The notes under the pieces are model-generated. The model saw only the letters and a program-made list of their open reading frames with translations, did no database searches and was not told where the DNA came from. From Gracilaria caudata (lineage: Eukaryota > Rhodophyta > Florideophyceae > Gracilariales > Gracilariaceae): 30,843 bases of DNA. The DNA lies in contig JASCIV010000221.1 in the NCBI GenBank assembly GCA_030374735.1, forward strand, positions 1 through 30,843, read 5' to 3'. The position numbers and the translations under genes are program-made. Position 1 is the first letter of the stretch. Every line of letters begins with the position of its first letter. Positions 10,116-20,368 of the stretch are shown here, in pieces.

Positions 10116-10605
10116 ATCCCTTCGACTCCACACATTGCGCTTCAAATAAGAAGTTCATACCCTTGGTACGTGACGTTCTGATGGCACTTGTCGAAAGATC
10201 TTCATCAGCTAATAGCCTGTCGATGCCACGTCTTCACGTGTAATCAATAAAAGCACTTCTACAAGAACAAACTTGTAGATTTCCAAATATTGTTGTTTCC
10301 GAGTGGGGTGGAAAGCCACAAAATACGGAATCTGCCCCAGTTTCGTGTTTCTCCTGCCAACGTGCCGGTGTTTCGTAAACCTAGTGTCGTTCTATGCAGT
10401 TTCTTTCTAACCACAACGTGGGCTGAAGATATTCAGCTAGTCTCGATCCAGAAGGTTAGATTTTCCATTCGGCTGCAGCACAACCATGTGTACCCTTGTA
10501 TTGAGAAAGGACAGGGACAGCGGCAAAAAGAAACCTCTTCTTCGTGACCTGTTTCTTCATCAGCAGCATGCCAGACGAGCTTCATTTTCGAAGGATCATG
10601 CTAGA

Positions 10606-10628
10606 ACTCATAACTTATGAGTCATAAG
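10606..10628. repeat. three alternating half-sites around an AP-1/Gcn4-type core
   Basis: TCATAA (10608-10613), C, TTATGA (10615-10620), G, TCATAA (10622-10627). This makes two overlapping perfect dyads, 8+1+8 at 10606-10622 and 7+1+7 at 10614-10628. The second contains ATGAGTCAT, the optimal Gcn4/AP-1 bZIP site. The same 6-1-6-1-6 geometry recurs at 22216-22235 with a different half-site. Confidence 0.8.
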
Positions 10629-10862
10629 CATACAATAAGGCGTACGTATTTAGAACAATGTCATGTTGTTTAATGAACAAGGTCTTTTAGCACTTTTGAC
10701 TTGTTTTCCCCCAAATTGTAACCACAACGCGGTCAACATGCTGCTGAATCATGACTGTACCCAAAACTCAAAAACTCAAAATCTGGTTCGTGTTTGAGCA
10801 AAATTGCAGAATCAAGAATAAAGACGTTAGTAGACAAGAGTTTTGTTACAAAACCCCGTCGA

Positions 10863-10949
10863 CAACAGGGGCCTTCCTTCAGTCTTCAAGTTGACCGGTC
10901 TCACGTTGAGATCGGTCAGTTGAGACCGGGAGACTGAGGGCCGCTGTTG
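10863..10949. repeat. complex long imperfect hairpin
   Basis: The outer arms CAACAG (10863-10868) and CTGTTG (10944-10949), plus TCAGTCT (10879-10885) and AGACTGA (10931-10937), pair across about 87 nt, with partial GGCC pairing between them. Inside lies a 12-bp stem (10892-10903 with 10907-10918, one G-T wobble, three-nt loop). A competing partner TGAGACCGG (10921-10929) is exactly complementary to 10895-10903. The region could fold into alternative stems. It could be a structured RNA, a small foldback element or a regulatory dyad. Confidence 0.65.
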
Positions 10950-11055
10950 CTGAAGGGTTGACTCTCAACTGAGACCCAGAGCCGCATAAAATAAAATTGC
11001 ACTAATTCATTCAAGAACTACGATCATCACATTTTACATGGGCTATCCAGCCTCG

Positions 11056-11091
11056 ACCGCATCATGCGGTACACAATGTGTAGTACACATT
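11056..11091. repeat. two adjacent perfect dyads (7+1+7 and 8+1+8)
   Basis: ACCGCAT-C-ATGCGGT fills 11056-11070. After four bases, AATGTGTA-G-TACACATT fills 11075-11091. Both are perfect with single-base centres. Confidence 0.8.
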
Positions 11092-11467
11092 CGACCAAAA
11101 ATTATTTATGCCACCCGAATAAACTCACTTTAGTCCAAGATTGTGATTCAGCTCGAACCGAACCAAGTCCTGGTTCAGTACTATCCTTCCAAGAAGGAAT
11201 CCTGAGAGTTTTCCAGTTTTATTGAGTCCCAACGCTTCACACGTGCTTAAAGAGTCTACGACATTGCGATCGTGTCGATTCCTTTTGTGCGTACCGTGTG
11301 TCGCGCACGTAGTAAAAGACATCGTAACGGTGCGTGTACTTACATAGATAGAAGGTCCCTAGCTTGTTGAAGCGCTACGTGTAGTAGCGAGTCGAAAGTA
11401 CTTCATTCTCAAAACTGTCAAGCCTCTGCACGTAATTGTTCCAGATATTTTGAGATATTGACAGAAC

Positions 11468-11484
11468 ATATATCCAGGATATAT
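11468..11484. repeat. perfect 8+1+8 dyad
   Basis: ATATATCC-A-GGATATAT lies in AT-rich non-coding DNA. Confidence 0.75.
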
Positions 11485-12094
11485 CTACCAGTACTGTCTC
11501 CAAAGACAAAGTATAAAAACGTTTTTCCTCGTTGTGAATCCCCGAACATACAAGATATCCTCGATATTTGAAAATATGGCCCACTGGAGAAGGCGAATCG
11601 CACCGGTCCCCCCCACTTTGCTACAGACGATTCGTAAGAGATAGAGCGAAAATCCCGTGCAGAAAGGCGTTTAGGTCTGAAATGAGCATCCTCTCACACC
11701 AATTTCTTGTCTGGGCAACTGCAATCGAACTTTTTACTGGATCACTTCGTAAGGGTAACACTTTCCTAAATCCATGAAGTCATCCAGCGCTGCGAGTTCA
11801 CCAATAACAGATGTGTCTGTTATCGCTCAAATATCTGCTGTTCAGCGAGACTATTCTATGAAATTGGTCCACACTGTGGTTATTCTGCTAAGCACAGAAT
11901 CTGGGCTCGTGACGCTCACACTTACATTGAGAACGTGTTCCAGACCTGGAAGTTGCTGGGGACACGACGCTGACCAATATCTGCATTTTAGCGTTTCAAA
12001 CTTCAAGCGAGACACGTCTACTTCAGAAAATGAAAACTGCACTGTTCAAGGGTCACGAGTCATTCGCTAGCAGTCGCGATTCGTCCAAGGTTTT

Positions 12095-12156
12095 CATAAA
12101 AAGTTTTATGTTCTGATGATTGGAGCTTGTAAACAGGTATAGACTGTTTCAGTCTA
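12095..12156. repeat. two neighbouring hairpins (7+2+7 and 7+3+7)
   Basis: CATAAAA-AG-TTTTATG occupies 12095-12110. TAGACTG-TTT-CAGTCTA occupies 12140-12156. Both arms pair perfectly. Confidence 0.75.
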
Positions 12157-12642
12157 GATATGCCAGACACGTCTATGAAAGTGGTGAGGAAAACCAACAA
12201 TGAAACGGACGGTATTTCACAATAGTATGTGCGAGGCAGCTTAACGCGAACGCCAGTAACAGTTCTTCGGAGGCTTCATTTGCAAAACTCACCCCATTCA
12301 GACAGACACAAACCCTAGTAAAACGGCAAGAGCGCATTGCAGTTCTTCTGTCCCACAAAGAGTGCCGTATTTCCAAGCTTTGCGTTGGTGTGCACGTGAG
12401 TGCCAACGGATTGCCCACGTATGTCGCTGTCACGCAACAGAGCGATCGTGTTGCAGCAGAAGACTTGCTATACTCTCTCCGAACCGAATCATGCATTGTG
12501 CCTCGACGGGTGTACACAATTTGTTTTTGCTTGAAACTGACTACGTGGAGCGATTTCTAAAAGTATCTACCAGTCAATAAATGGGTGCCACGAATGATTC
12601 GATTAGGTGAGAAAGGTTTCCTCTGCTTAATTCCTTGGCTTG

Positions 12643-12661
12643 TGTGTAGGGACACTACACA
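12643..12661. repeat. hairpin, 7+5+7
   Basis: TGTGTAG-GGACA-CTACACA pairs perfectly, in non-coding DNA. Confidence 0.7.
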
Positions 12662-12949
12662 GTTTTAAGCAAGATGCAGATTGTCGAATGTATCATAGTA
12701 AAAAGTTGTAACTTCGGAATAGCTCACGAGGAATACTAGACAATCTTAAGTCGCACCGGGCACGTGTCTTACCTCGGTGCAGGATGGAGTTTGATCGTAA
12801 ACGTGAACAAATCTATGTCAATCCATGATCTCGCCGCCAAACGACAGTGCCAGATAGACATACAGGTCGCCGGGTGTTTGGGGTTCAATGGTTGTCGTGG
12901 CGGATTTGAACCTGCGGCCAGTTACTGAATTACATGCTAGCAGGTTTCA

Positions 12950-13231
12950 ATGACAGCAGCGAATGCAAACGCAGCGATGCTCCTCTCTTGCGTTTGTCAG
13001 CAAAGTCCTGAGACTGGGCTTCTCATGGGTGAAGACATACTGCCATCGGCCCAGGGTCTCTCAAGGCAATCGCATGGTCGAGGCAGCCCCTTGCAGCGGG
13101 CCGGGGAGCAAAAAGGGCCACTGCCTTCTCTCAAGTTTGGCCAGGGGGTTCAGCAACCATCTTCAATGCTCCATTTGGAACAAAAACGCAAGCGTCAGCA
13201 AGCGAAAATAAACCAAAAAACAACCGCTTGA
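12950..13231 (+). CDS. small hypothetical frame upstream of V-ATPase
   Basis: A 93-residue open frame starts at ATG. The protein is rich in Gln, Ser, Gly and Ala with a basic C-terminus (KRKRQQAK). No domain is recognised. The alternative frame over the same stretch is equally open, so chance is quite possible. It ends 253 bp before the V-ATPase start on the same strand. Confidence 0.2.
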   Translation: MTAANANAAMLLSCVCQQSPETGLLMGEDILPSAQGLSRQSHGRGSPLQRAGEQKGPLPSLKFGQGVQQPSSMLHLEQKRKRQQAKINQKTTA

Positions 13232-13484
13232 GCGCATTGCCGAATTCGTGACAATCGTGGGACCGTGAACGACTAGCGGTGCTCGACGCTCTTTCCAAAC
13301 TGAGAGATACGTGTCCTTCTATCTATCGCGTGCCACTTTCAATCGCGTAGTAACGACCCCAGGGGGCCTTGCCACTTTCAACGGATTTCATCTTATCCCC
13401 TTCGCCGTCGTCAAACTTCTATAGGTTATCGCATCTTCGACTCAGCCCGACGAATTAATCACTCATCTACACCACTCATCAACA

Positions 13485-15526
13485 ATGGGACTTGGTGGAT
13501 CAGACGGCGTCTCCACCATGAAGATGGGCATCGTGCGACAGGTCGCAGGACCTGTCGTAACTGCTGATGAAATGGATGGTGCTGCTATGTATGAGCTTGT
13601 CTCGGTCGGACATCTGAAGCTCCTCGGAGAAATCATTCGTCTCGCCGGTTCATCGGCCACTATCCAAGTGTACGAGGAAACTGCCGGTTTGACAGTCGGC
13701 GATCCAGTTGAAAGAACCGCCGCTCCGCTTTCTGTTGAGCTTGGTCCGGGTCTTATGGGTGATATCTTCGATGGAGTGCAACGTCCTCTCGAGAAAATTG
13801 CTCTCAAAACGGGTGATATGTTCATCCCTAGAGGTGTTTCTGTGCCTGCTCTTGACCGCTCTAAAAAGTGGGACTTCACACCCAACCCCGATTTTGCCAT
13901 TGGCGACGAGGTCACAGCTGGCGACGTTTTTGGTACTATTCCGGAAACCGAACTCCTTCTTCACAAACTCATGATTCCTCCGAATCAGATGGGTAAGATC
14001 ACCTGGATTGCTCCTGCTGGTGAGGTAAGTTGTGATAAGCGACAGAGCAATTTCTTTTGCGATCATGTTGATAACGTTACTGACGGCGCCACTTTTTGTT
14101 ACATATCAGTACACAATTGAAGAAACTATGATTAAACTGGAGTTCAACGGAGTAGAGAAGTCGTTTAACATGATTCAGAAGTGGCCTGTTCGTCAGCCCC
14201 GTCCGGTTACCGAAAAGCTACGAGCTGATGCTCCACTTCTTACCGGTCAACGAGTTCTTGATGCACTATTCCCTTCTGTGCAAGGCGGTACCTGCGCCAT
14301 CCCAGGTGCCTTTGGATGTGGAAAAACTGTCATTTCTCAGTCGTTGTCCAAATTCTCTAACTCGGACTGCATTGTCTACGTCGGGTGGTAAGTTGCGACT
14401 TAGGCTACGTTCACTGTTTTGTACAAACAACCACCGAATAATGATATCAGTATCTCCAGTACTAACGACGGTCCTTTTTGGTTCTCAACAAAACAGTGGT
14501 GAACGTGGAAACGAAATGGCTGAGGTGCTGAAAGATTTCCCTGAGCTCAACATCACGGTCGACGGCAAAGAAGTCTCCATCATGAACAGAACTCTGCTCG
14601 TGGCTAACACTTCCAACATGCCTGTAGCAGCTCGAGAGGCGTCTATCTACACTGGTATCACCATTTCCGAGTACTTCAGGGACATGGGAATGAACGTGGC
14701 GATGATGGCTGATTCCACCTCTCGCTGGGCAGAGGCGCTTCGTGAGATTTCCGGTCGTTTGGCCGAAATGCCTGCTGATTCCGGTTACCCTGCGTATCTT
14801 GCAGCTCGTCTTGCTTCTTTCTACGAGCGTGCCGGAAAGGTGAACTGCATTGGTGGTCCGCATCGCGAAGGGTCCATCACAATTGTGGGTGCCGTGTCTC
14901 CACCTGGTGGTGATTTCTCCGATCCTGTGACTAGCGCTACGCTTGGTATTGTGCAAGTGTTCTGGGGTCTTGATAAGAAGCTCGCTCAGCGAAAGCATTT
15001 CCCTTCTGTGAACTGGCTCATTTCCTATTCAAAGTATCAAAAGGCATTGGAGTCGTTCTATGAGAAGAACTTCCCGGAGTTTATTGCCTTGCAACAATCC
15101 GTTCGTGAGATTTTGCAGAAGGAAGATGATTTGATGGAAATTGTACAGCTTGTCGGTAAGGATTCTCTCGCGGAGGTCGACAAGGTGACGTTGGAAACTG
15201 CCAAGTTCATCCGCGAAGATTTCTTGGCGCAGAACTCTTTCACAGACTATGATCGCTATTGCCCATTCTACAAGTCTGTGCTTATGTTGAAAAACATGAT
15301 CGCTTTCCACACCTTGTCAATCAATTCTATTGAAGCCACATACAGCTCTGAAAACAAGGTCACTTATTCACTCATCAAGGAGAGACTGGAAGCGGGCGAA
15401 TTGATGACTAAGCTTAGCGGCATGAAGTTTATCGTTCCTACCGACGAAAAAGAGGTGAGGGCAAAACTTGATACCGTCCATGAAGAGCTCACCGCCGCTT
15501 TCCGTGACATTGAGGATCTTGCCTAA
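13485..15526 (+). CDS. V-type H+-ATPase catalytic subunit A
   Basis: Three exons (13485-14024, 14110-14387, 14497-15526) join to give 615 aa, the usual length of this family (about 615 residues; the equivalent of VMA1/ATP6V1A). It hydrolyses ATP in the V1 sector to drive proton pumping into vacuoles and endomembranes. Seen directly: the N-terminal barrel VRQVAGPVV, the P-loop GAFGCGKT at about 246-253, the split GCGERGNEMAEVL across intron 2, and DSTSRWAEALREISGRLAEMPADSGYPAYL. The start ATG lies in a good context (AACAATGG). Introns are 85 nt (phase 0) and 109 nt (phase 2), both with GTAAGT donors. No intein is present at the P-loop. Confidence 0.97.
14025..14109 (+). other. V-ATPase intron 1
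   Basis: 85 nt, GTAAGT...TATCAG, between Gly-Glu and Tyr-Thr-Ile codons (phase 0). Confidence 0.93.
14388..14496 (+). other. V-ATPase intron 2
   Basis: 109 nt, GTAAGT...AAACAG. It splits the cysteine codon of the conserved GCGERGNE segment (phase 2). Confidence 0.93.
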
Positions 15527-16681
15527 CTTCACATTACTCGAGTTATGTTAACACAATTTACCAAAGTAGTTATGCCCGTGCCTGGTATTTAGCAGTGAGT
15601 AGCTACCATGCGAAAGCGTAAACTTGAACGCCTCATTGCATTTTTTTTGTTGACCTTTCACACTATAACCACGAACCTGGACGCAACAGCTGAAACTTTC
15701 TCTTTCTTTTTAGCACAGAAGCTTAATTACGACTTACTCTGTACTGTGGAGCGCTTTTGTCGAAAAAGCTCTCTCTCACTAAAAAGGCCAACATCTTTTC
15801 AGGCCACTTCTTGATGATATCAGCAACAACTACCCTCTACGCTCACGAGGAGGAGGCAAGCATATTATTCTACCTTCTTGAATAAGTTCTGTTCGGGAAC
15901 TTCTTATCTTGCTCCATTTAACATGGGCTTGGACAATGCACCGTCGTAACCCTTCAACATCTACCCTTGCATTTCTCCTGCGTCCTGTCGGCAGTGACAT
16001 GAGAACCGGTGCTTCAAGCCTCGGCGACTTACAAATCGACTTTCTGACAGAAGTAACGGGAATTGACTTTTTGTTCAGAGTCCAGCCCGAACCACACACC
16101 TCTCTGACCCCGTGATGCTCACGACTTCAACGTTTAACTGTCGAAAAGGAGACAGATAACACCTTGCTAAAAATAATCAGCCTAAGGGCCCGCTGCTCCG
16201 CTTTCTTGTAGTAGAAGTGATCCTAAATAATACTCGTGTGTCCTTTCAAGCCACACACGTACAAGCCGCAACTAGGTCGTGATCTCTATGATGTAGTTAT
16301 ATCCATGACATGGTCTTCTACTCCTGCGAAACGAGAGACGTTGACTGCGGTTCACATCGCAGATACTTACCAAGAATGTCTGACAGCCGCGCCTTTTTGC
16401 TCGCTCAGCGTGAAACACAGCGTTCCCCGTGACCCAAGACGCATCCTGTTCTGAATAATGGCTTAGAACGCTTAAAGAAATCTAGAGTGGCCAAACGAAC
16501 GTTTCTCTGAAAGATATCCCCTCCAGCCCAAGACATATCTAAGCAAAGATCTAACTGTTACGATTGCAAACTGCCCCCTTATCACTCTCATCTTGCAGCT
16601 ATAAGAAGACTCTTTCATTTCGTTCACGGACTTTGGTGGCCTAGAATCTGGGTCATAGATATTTCCCTCAACTAGCTTCTC
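15527..16681. other. intergenic region between V-ATPase and zinc-finger gene
   Basis: No convincing gene is seen. On the minus strand a short protein-like stretch around 15835-15730 (VVVADIIKKWPEKMLAFLV) ends before a strong GTAAGT donor, and a basic frame spans 15830-16099, but no family or clear exon structure emerges. Plus-strand frames at 15608-15814 and 15909-16115 are also without domains. Confidence 0.4.
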
Positions 16682-17623
16682 ATGATGAGCGAAACACATA
16701 GGGACGATACAACCAATTTTCATCGGGAGCTTGCAATGATTTTGGGAAATACCCCAAGACAGACCTTTTCTTCCCGTACGAAAACTAGGAAACCCCGTCC
16801 ACGCCCAGTTTGTAAGGTCTGTGGAAGATCATTCTCAAAGCCGGCTAACCTAAAAGCGCACGAAAGGGTTTGTAGTATTCTTTTCCTCTGTAGAACTTCT
16901 TCAAACTCTGAGATATGCGTCAACCACTGACGATCAACTTCATCCGGCCTTTCAAACAGATTCATACTGGAGAGAAGAGATATATGTGCCGCATCTGCGA
17001 TCGACGGGTAAGGATACAGAATTTAACCTACAGGAATCGCATCACTACAGAATTCTGACGACTTTGCTTGATATATATCTTCACCACCATCACCATCTCA
17101 GTTCGTCTGGAAGAGTAGTCTTAACTTCCACAGCCGCACTGCTCACAAGGAACGAAGAAATCAGACGTCTGTCACTCATGCTCACTCTCAAACTGCTGTC
17201 GTAAAACCACTCGAATTTCAAGGCAACGACTTAAAACCCACATCAGACAGTGTCGAATTCATTTCGAAGCCTCTGCTAGGAACACATACATGCGATTACC
17301 AAGATATGGCAGTTCAGCTCGAAGCCCTTGTTTCTAATGAGCCCTGCGTAGCCGATTTGCTCAACAAGAACGAAGTGGTAGAAGGGTCCTTTGGCCAGCT
17401 CGGAACGTGGGAATATGGCTCAATTACCGAGGTCGGAACGTGGGGAGAGGAAGTGCTGCCCTTTCAGGACTCCGGATTATCCCAATGCTTCGATGATGTC
17501 GACGCTCTGCCATCATGGTTGCAAGGCGTTGGAACCGAATTCTGCTTTTCTGCTTCGAACGCGGAACAATTGCTCTTTGATGACAATAATCGTAATAACC
17601 TATTTAATGACTTTAATCTCTAA
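16682..17623 (+). CDS. two-finger C2H2 zinc-finger transcription factor
   Basis: Three exons (16682-16867, 16960-17007, 17102-17623) join in frame to give 251 aa. Finger 1 is C44-x2-C47-x12-H60-x3-H64; its last histidine comes from exon 2 through the joined HER|IH. The canonical linker HTGEKRY follows. Finger 2 is C72-x2-C75-x12-H88-x4-H93, itself split by intron 2 (CRICDRR|FVWKSSLNFH). Introns are 92 nt (GTTTGT...AACAG) and 94 nt (GTAAGG...CTCAG), both phase 0. The C-terminal half is acidic and hydrophobic (LPSWLQGV, LLFDDNN), like an activation domain, with two short GTW repeats near 150-165. It is probably a sequence-specific DNA-binding regulator; the target is unknown. Without splicing each finger is broken. 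Confidence 0.82.
16868..16959 (+). other. zinc-finger gene intron 1
   Basis: 92 nt with a less common GTTTGT donor and TTTCAAACAG acceptor. Removal completes finger 1 (H-x3-H) and the HTGEK linker. Confidence 0.8.
17008..17101 (+). other. zinc-finger gene intron 2
   Basis: 94 nt, GTAAGG...CATCTCAG. Removal places the Phe-x5-Leu-x2-His half of finger 2 next to CxxC. Confidence 0.85.
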
Positions 17624-17640
17624 GCGGCGCCACCATGGAC

Positions 17641-20067
17641 TCATTCAACTGTATGGAACATTTCTGCATATATCAATAAGATCAGAGATGACCAACCGGT
17701 GAACTGACGACCTGATTTTCCTGCGCCGTCTTCTGGGGAGTAATTTTCCCAGAGTTGTCCGGTTTGCTTGAAGACATGGAACGTGTTCTTTAGAATTGAT
17801 CGTCTCAACTCTGAATACAGATTCGCAGCTTGGGCACGGTAAGGCCCCTTCTCAACGGAGTATTTTGTTTTCAACGCTGCTAGGGCTAGATAGTTAAAAG
17901 GCATCCAAACGGATCCCGTCCAATAGTCATCCCCTCCCCGATACCAACTATCGGACCTGGATAAGGACCGTATTCCTGCTTGCGTCCGTAACAACGATTC
18001 GTCTTCAAGAGTATCTAAGATAGTTTTAACGCGTTTGTCTGCCGGATCAAGCAAACCGAGCAATAAAGGAAGGATGGTCGGGTAGCCAATGTGACAAACT
18101 TTTTGATTTCCGTCATGGTCGCACATCAGGTGCTCAATCCCATCTTCATCTCCTTCGTGCATCCCATGTCTCTCAATGAGCTTCTCTTTAAGATTTTCGT
18201 ACTCAGCTTCGTATTCAGCCGCGGTACGGTTGTCACCAACGGAGTGGTAAATTCGGAAAAGCGTACCAGATGCCCATGTGACCCAACTGTGAAGGTCGAC
18301 ATGAGTTTCCTTCTGGCTCGGAGCAACTGCTCGCGGAAAGTCATCCAATCCCGATGCCAGTGTGAGAACATAGCCTTCCTTAGTCTTTTTGTCTTGCGAT
18401 CTTCCTCTCCACCGGAATGAATGAGGAAGGTGCCCAGACTGGGAAGATTTAAGCCATGAGTAATAGCGACTTGCTCTTCGCAATGTGAACTCCGCAAAAT
18501 TGCCCATTGTTGCTTTGTCTAGAACTCTCTCACACGTATCCTTACTTGATTCTAGGCCCGTTTGGTCTTTGTCACACTTCTCTTTCAGCTGCAAGAGATT
18601 GTGGATGGCCAATAAAATGGTGGGCGGGTTAGCTATGTTTGGGTCTTGCACAATTAGATGTTCAATGTGACTCGGAAATCGGTTTCGAGCTTCAATACCC
18701 AGAATTTGTTCTCGTGGAATCCACCCGTCTTCTTGTCCGGCTTCCATCCAGGACTGGAGACAGCGGTAGCTGAGATCTGCATCCCAGTGTTGAATAACAA
18801 GCTGATGAAACCCCTCATCCCATAGAAAACCTCTCGGGAAAAGTGCGCGAGATGGAGTGGCGGTAAGGAGACTGACTGGACGTAATGCATCAATACCCTT
18901 CGAAGAATGGCCGTTGTTCACAACTGAACTTCCGTAAAAGAATCCTATGCCTCCTAGGATGTTTGATAATGCGACCTTTGCCAAATCTTGCTCTTCCTCG
19001 CTTACTCCTTTTTCTTTTAGTTTGAAGACACGGTCAAATTTAATATCAAAAGCTTCTCGAGCCCTTTCCAAGTTGGAATTCAGAGTGTCACCTGAGATGA
19101 CCTTCTCGATACCTTTAACAGTGTCCCAGTCCCTGTTTTCACGTAGAACGAAAGTAGCCTCCATCTCAAAAGGAACTTGAAGAATCCTTTGCACAAAAAC
19201 GGCCGGGGCAGCATCTCTCGTAGAATCGTCCAGGACATAGAATGGCTTATCTCGTTTTGAAGAAAGCTGCCGACGTTTGAGGGCTTTCGGGATAGACTTC
19301 TCAATAGCCCACGCAGTTTGAGGTTTTTGCGCTGATGATGAAATGTGAAAGTTTGACAGATACCCTGTTGTGTCCTGCGGCTTTTCGGCCCTTGAACGGA
19401 TTTGAGAACGGGAACTAGTTGCTGCGGTAGAGCGCTGTGGTTCCTCTTTTGTAGAGAAGGTGGATGGATCGAGTATACCCTGGATAGGCTGTTTTACGCG
19501 AATGGTGTATTGCCCTCCGATACTCTTCGACTTTCCTGATATCCTGATGTCACCGTCAACACCTTCATCGGTTACATACGGAATGTTTTCAAAATTAAGC
19601 GAACCCCATTGATGTTCATCTAGTTCGCCAATCTCTAAATCTTTCAGATCATGCTCCTCTGGTGTTGCAACGGCGTAGAAAACCAGTGATGTGGGTTCTA
19701 CAGGTTTCGACGGATCTAATGCTTTGGCTGTTACTCGCAACACGCAAGCTTGTTGCTGGTCAGGGTGATTCATGAACGTTGTGTCTATGAGCAAATTGGC
19801 AGTCTTATCTCGGATTGATTGGTCTCCGAACGTCCGGCCATTGTGCCGTGACCATGAAAATGAAGCAATGTCGTCTTGATTATCAGTTGCCATGTGTCGA
19901 ATGTTAGGCGAGTTAGCTGGATGATACGCGAAACCAAAGAAAGGAGAATGCGGAACATTAGCACGCGCGGCAATTAAGTTTTGAGGTCGAAAGGTTCCCC
20001 AAGTTACGTCAGCCATCCTTTGGCAGATCAAAAGGGATAAGACCAACAGCCTTACGGTGAGGAACAT
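17641..20067 (-). CDS. mannosyl-oligosaccharide glucosidase (ER glucosidase I, GH63)
   Basis: The 808-residue protein has the usual length for the family and no intron. It removes the terminal alpha-1,2-glucose from Glc3Man9GlcNAc2 N-glycans in the ER, the first trimming step. The N-terminus is a hydrophobic signal or anchor (MFLTVRLLVLSLLIC), immediately followed by the GH63 N-domain hallmark WGTFRPQNLIAARA. Central and C-terminal landmarks include LFPRGFLWDEGFHQLV, WIPREQILG, DDYWTGSVWMPFNYLAL, W-ENYSPEDG and RQFTGWSSLILLIYAE, all in family order. Its stop is 17 bp from the stop of the zinc-finger gene on the other strand, so the 3' UTRs must overlap. Confidence 0.95.
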   Translation of the reverse strand: MFLTVRLLVLSLLICQRMADVTWGTFRPQNLIAARANVPHSPFFGFAYHPANSPNIRHMATDNQDDIASFSWSRHNGRTFGDQSIRDKTANLLIDTTFMNHPDQQQACVLRVTAKALDPSKPVEPTSLVFYAVATPEEHDLKDLEIGELDEHQWGSLNFENIPYVTDEGVDGDIRISGKSKSIGGQYTIRVKQPIQGILDPSTFSTKEEPQRSTAATSSRSQIRSRAEKPQDTTGYLSNFHISSSAQKPQTAWAIEKSIPKALKRRQLSSKRDKPFYVLDDSTRDAAPAVFVQRILQVPFEMEATFVLRENRDWDTVKGIEKVISGDTLNSNLERAREAFDIKFDRVFKLKEKGVSEEEQDLAKVALSNILGGIGFFYGSSVVNNGHSSKGIDALRPVSLLTATPSRALFPRGFLWDEGFHQLVIQHWDADLSYRCLQSWMEAGQEDGWIPREQILGIEARNRFPSHIEHLIVQDPNIANPPTILLAIHNLLQLKEKCDKDQTGLESSKDTCERVLDKATMGNFAEFTLRRASRYYSWLKSSQSGHLPHSFRWRGRSQDKKTKEGYVLTLASGLDDFPRAVAPSQKETHVDLHSWVTWASGTLFRIYHSVGDNRTAAEYEAEYENLKEKLIERHGMHEGDEDGIEHLMCDHDGNQKVCHIGYPTILPLLLGLLDPADKRVKTILDTLEDESLLRTQAGIRSLSRSDSWYRGGDDYWTGSVWMPFNYLALAALKTKYSVEKGPYRAQAANLYSELRRSILKNTFHVFKQTGQLWENYSPEDGAGKSGRQFTGWSSLILLIYAEMFHTVE

Positions 20068-20368
20068 GTTAGAAGCGATCGCAGATCACAGCAACGGGTG
20101 ATGATATAGAAATCGCTCCTGTTTATCGCTGCAGCTGGAGTTCGAGAGACGGGAAAACGAATGGATCCTCACTACAGATACTGACGGGTCACAGTTCTCC
20201 TGATCCTCATGAAAGGGAATTCCTACCGATGATTGTCGCTATGACCTTTCCCGAAAGTCGCTCCACGATCCCTCAACCCTGATCCATACCATGTTTCTCG
20301 GTCACCAATGACGCAAGATGCTGAATGATCAAAAATGGATAGATAGATCGCTATTCCATTTAATAAAG

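Larger units (their letters stand above)
10025..13484. other. 3.4-kb gene-poor region rich in short inverted repeats
   Basis: This lies between the J-domain gene promoter and V-ATPase subunit A. Only short frames without domains are seen (for example 10290-10547 +, 11774-12070 +, 12173-12517 -, 12950-13231 +). It contains at least eight perfect dyads with arms of 7-8 bp and spacers of 1-5 nt, plus one long imperfect hairpin, listed separately. A GGATTTGAACC sequence at 12902-12912 resembles a pol III B box on the minus strand, but no tRNA fold surrounds it. CACGTG motifs occur at 10110-10115 and 10235-10240. Confidence 0.5.

Noticed and set aside
12902..12912. Possible tRNA on the minus strand (GGTTCAAATCC B-box-like sequence)
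   Set aside because: The T-stem has mismatches, no matching acceptor arm or D-arm is found upstream, and no anticodon loop can be drawn. At best it is a degenerate remnant.
13536..13557. 9+4+9 dyad CGACAGGTC/GACCTGTCG near the V-ATPase start
   Set aside because: It lies wholly inside conserved coding codons (VRQVAGPVV), so the symmetry is most simply a codon-choice coincidence.
15830..16099. Basic minus-strand frame between V-ATPase and zinc-finger genes
   Set aside because: No ATG at its start, no domain, and no coherent way to splice it to neighbouring protein-like stretches.
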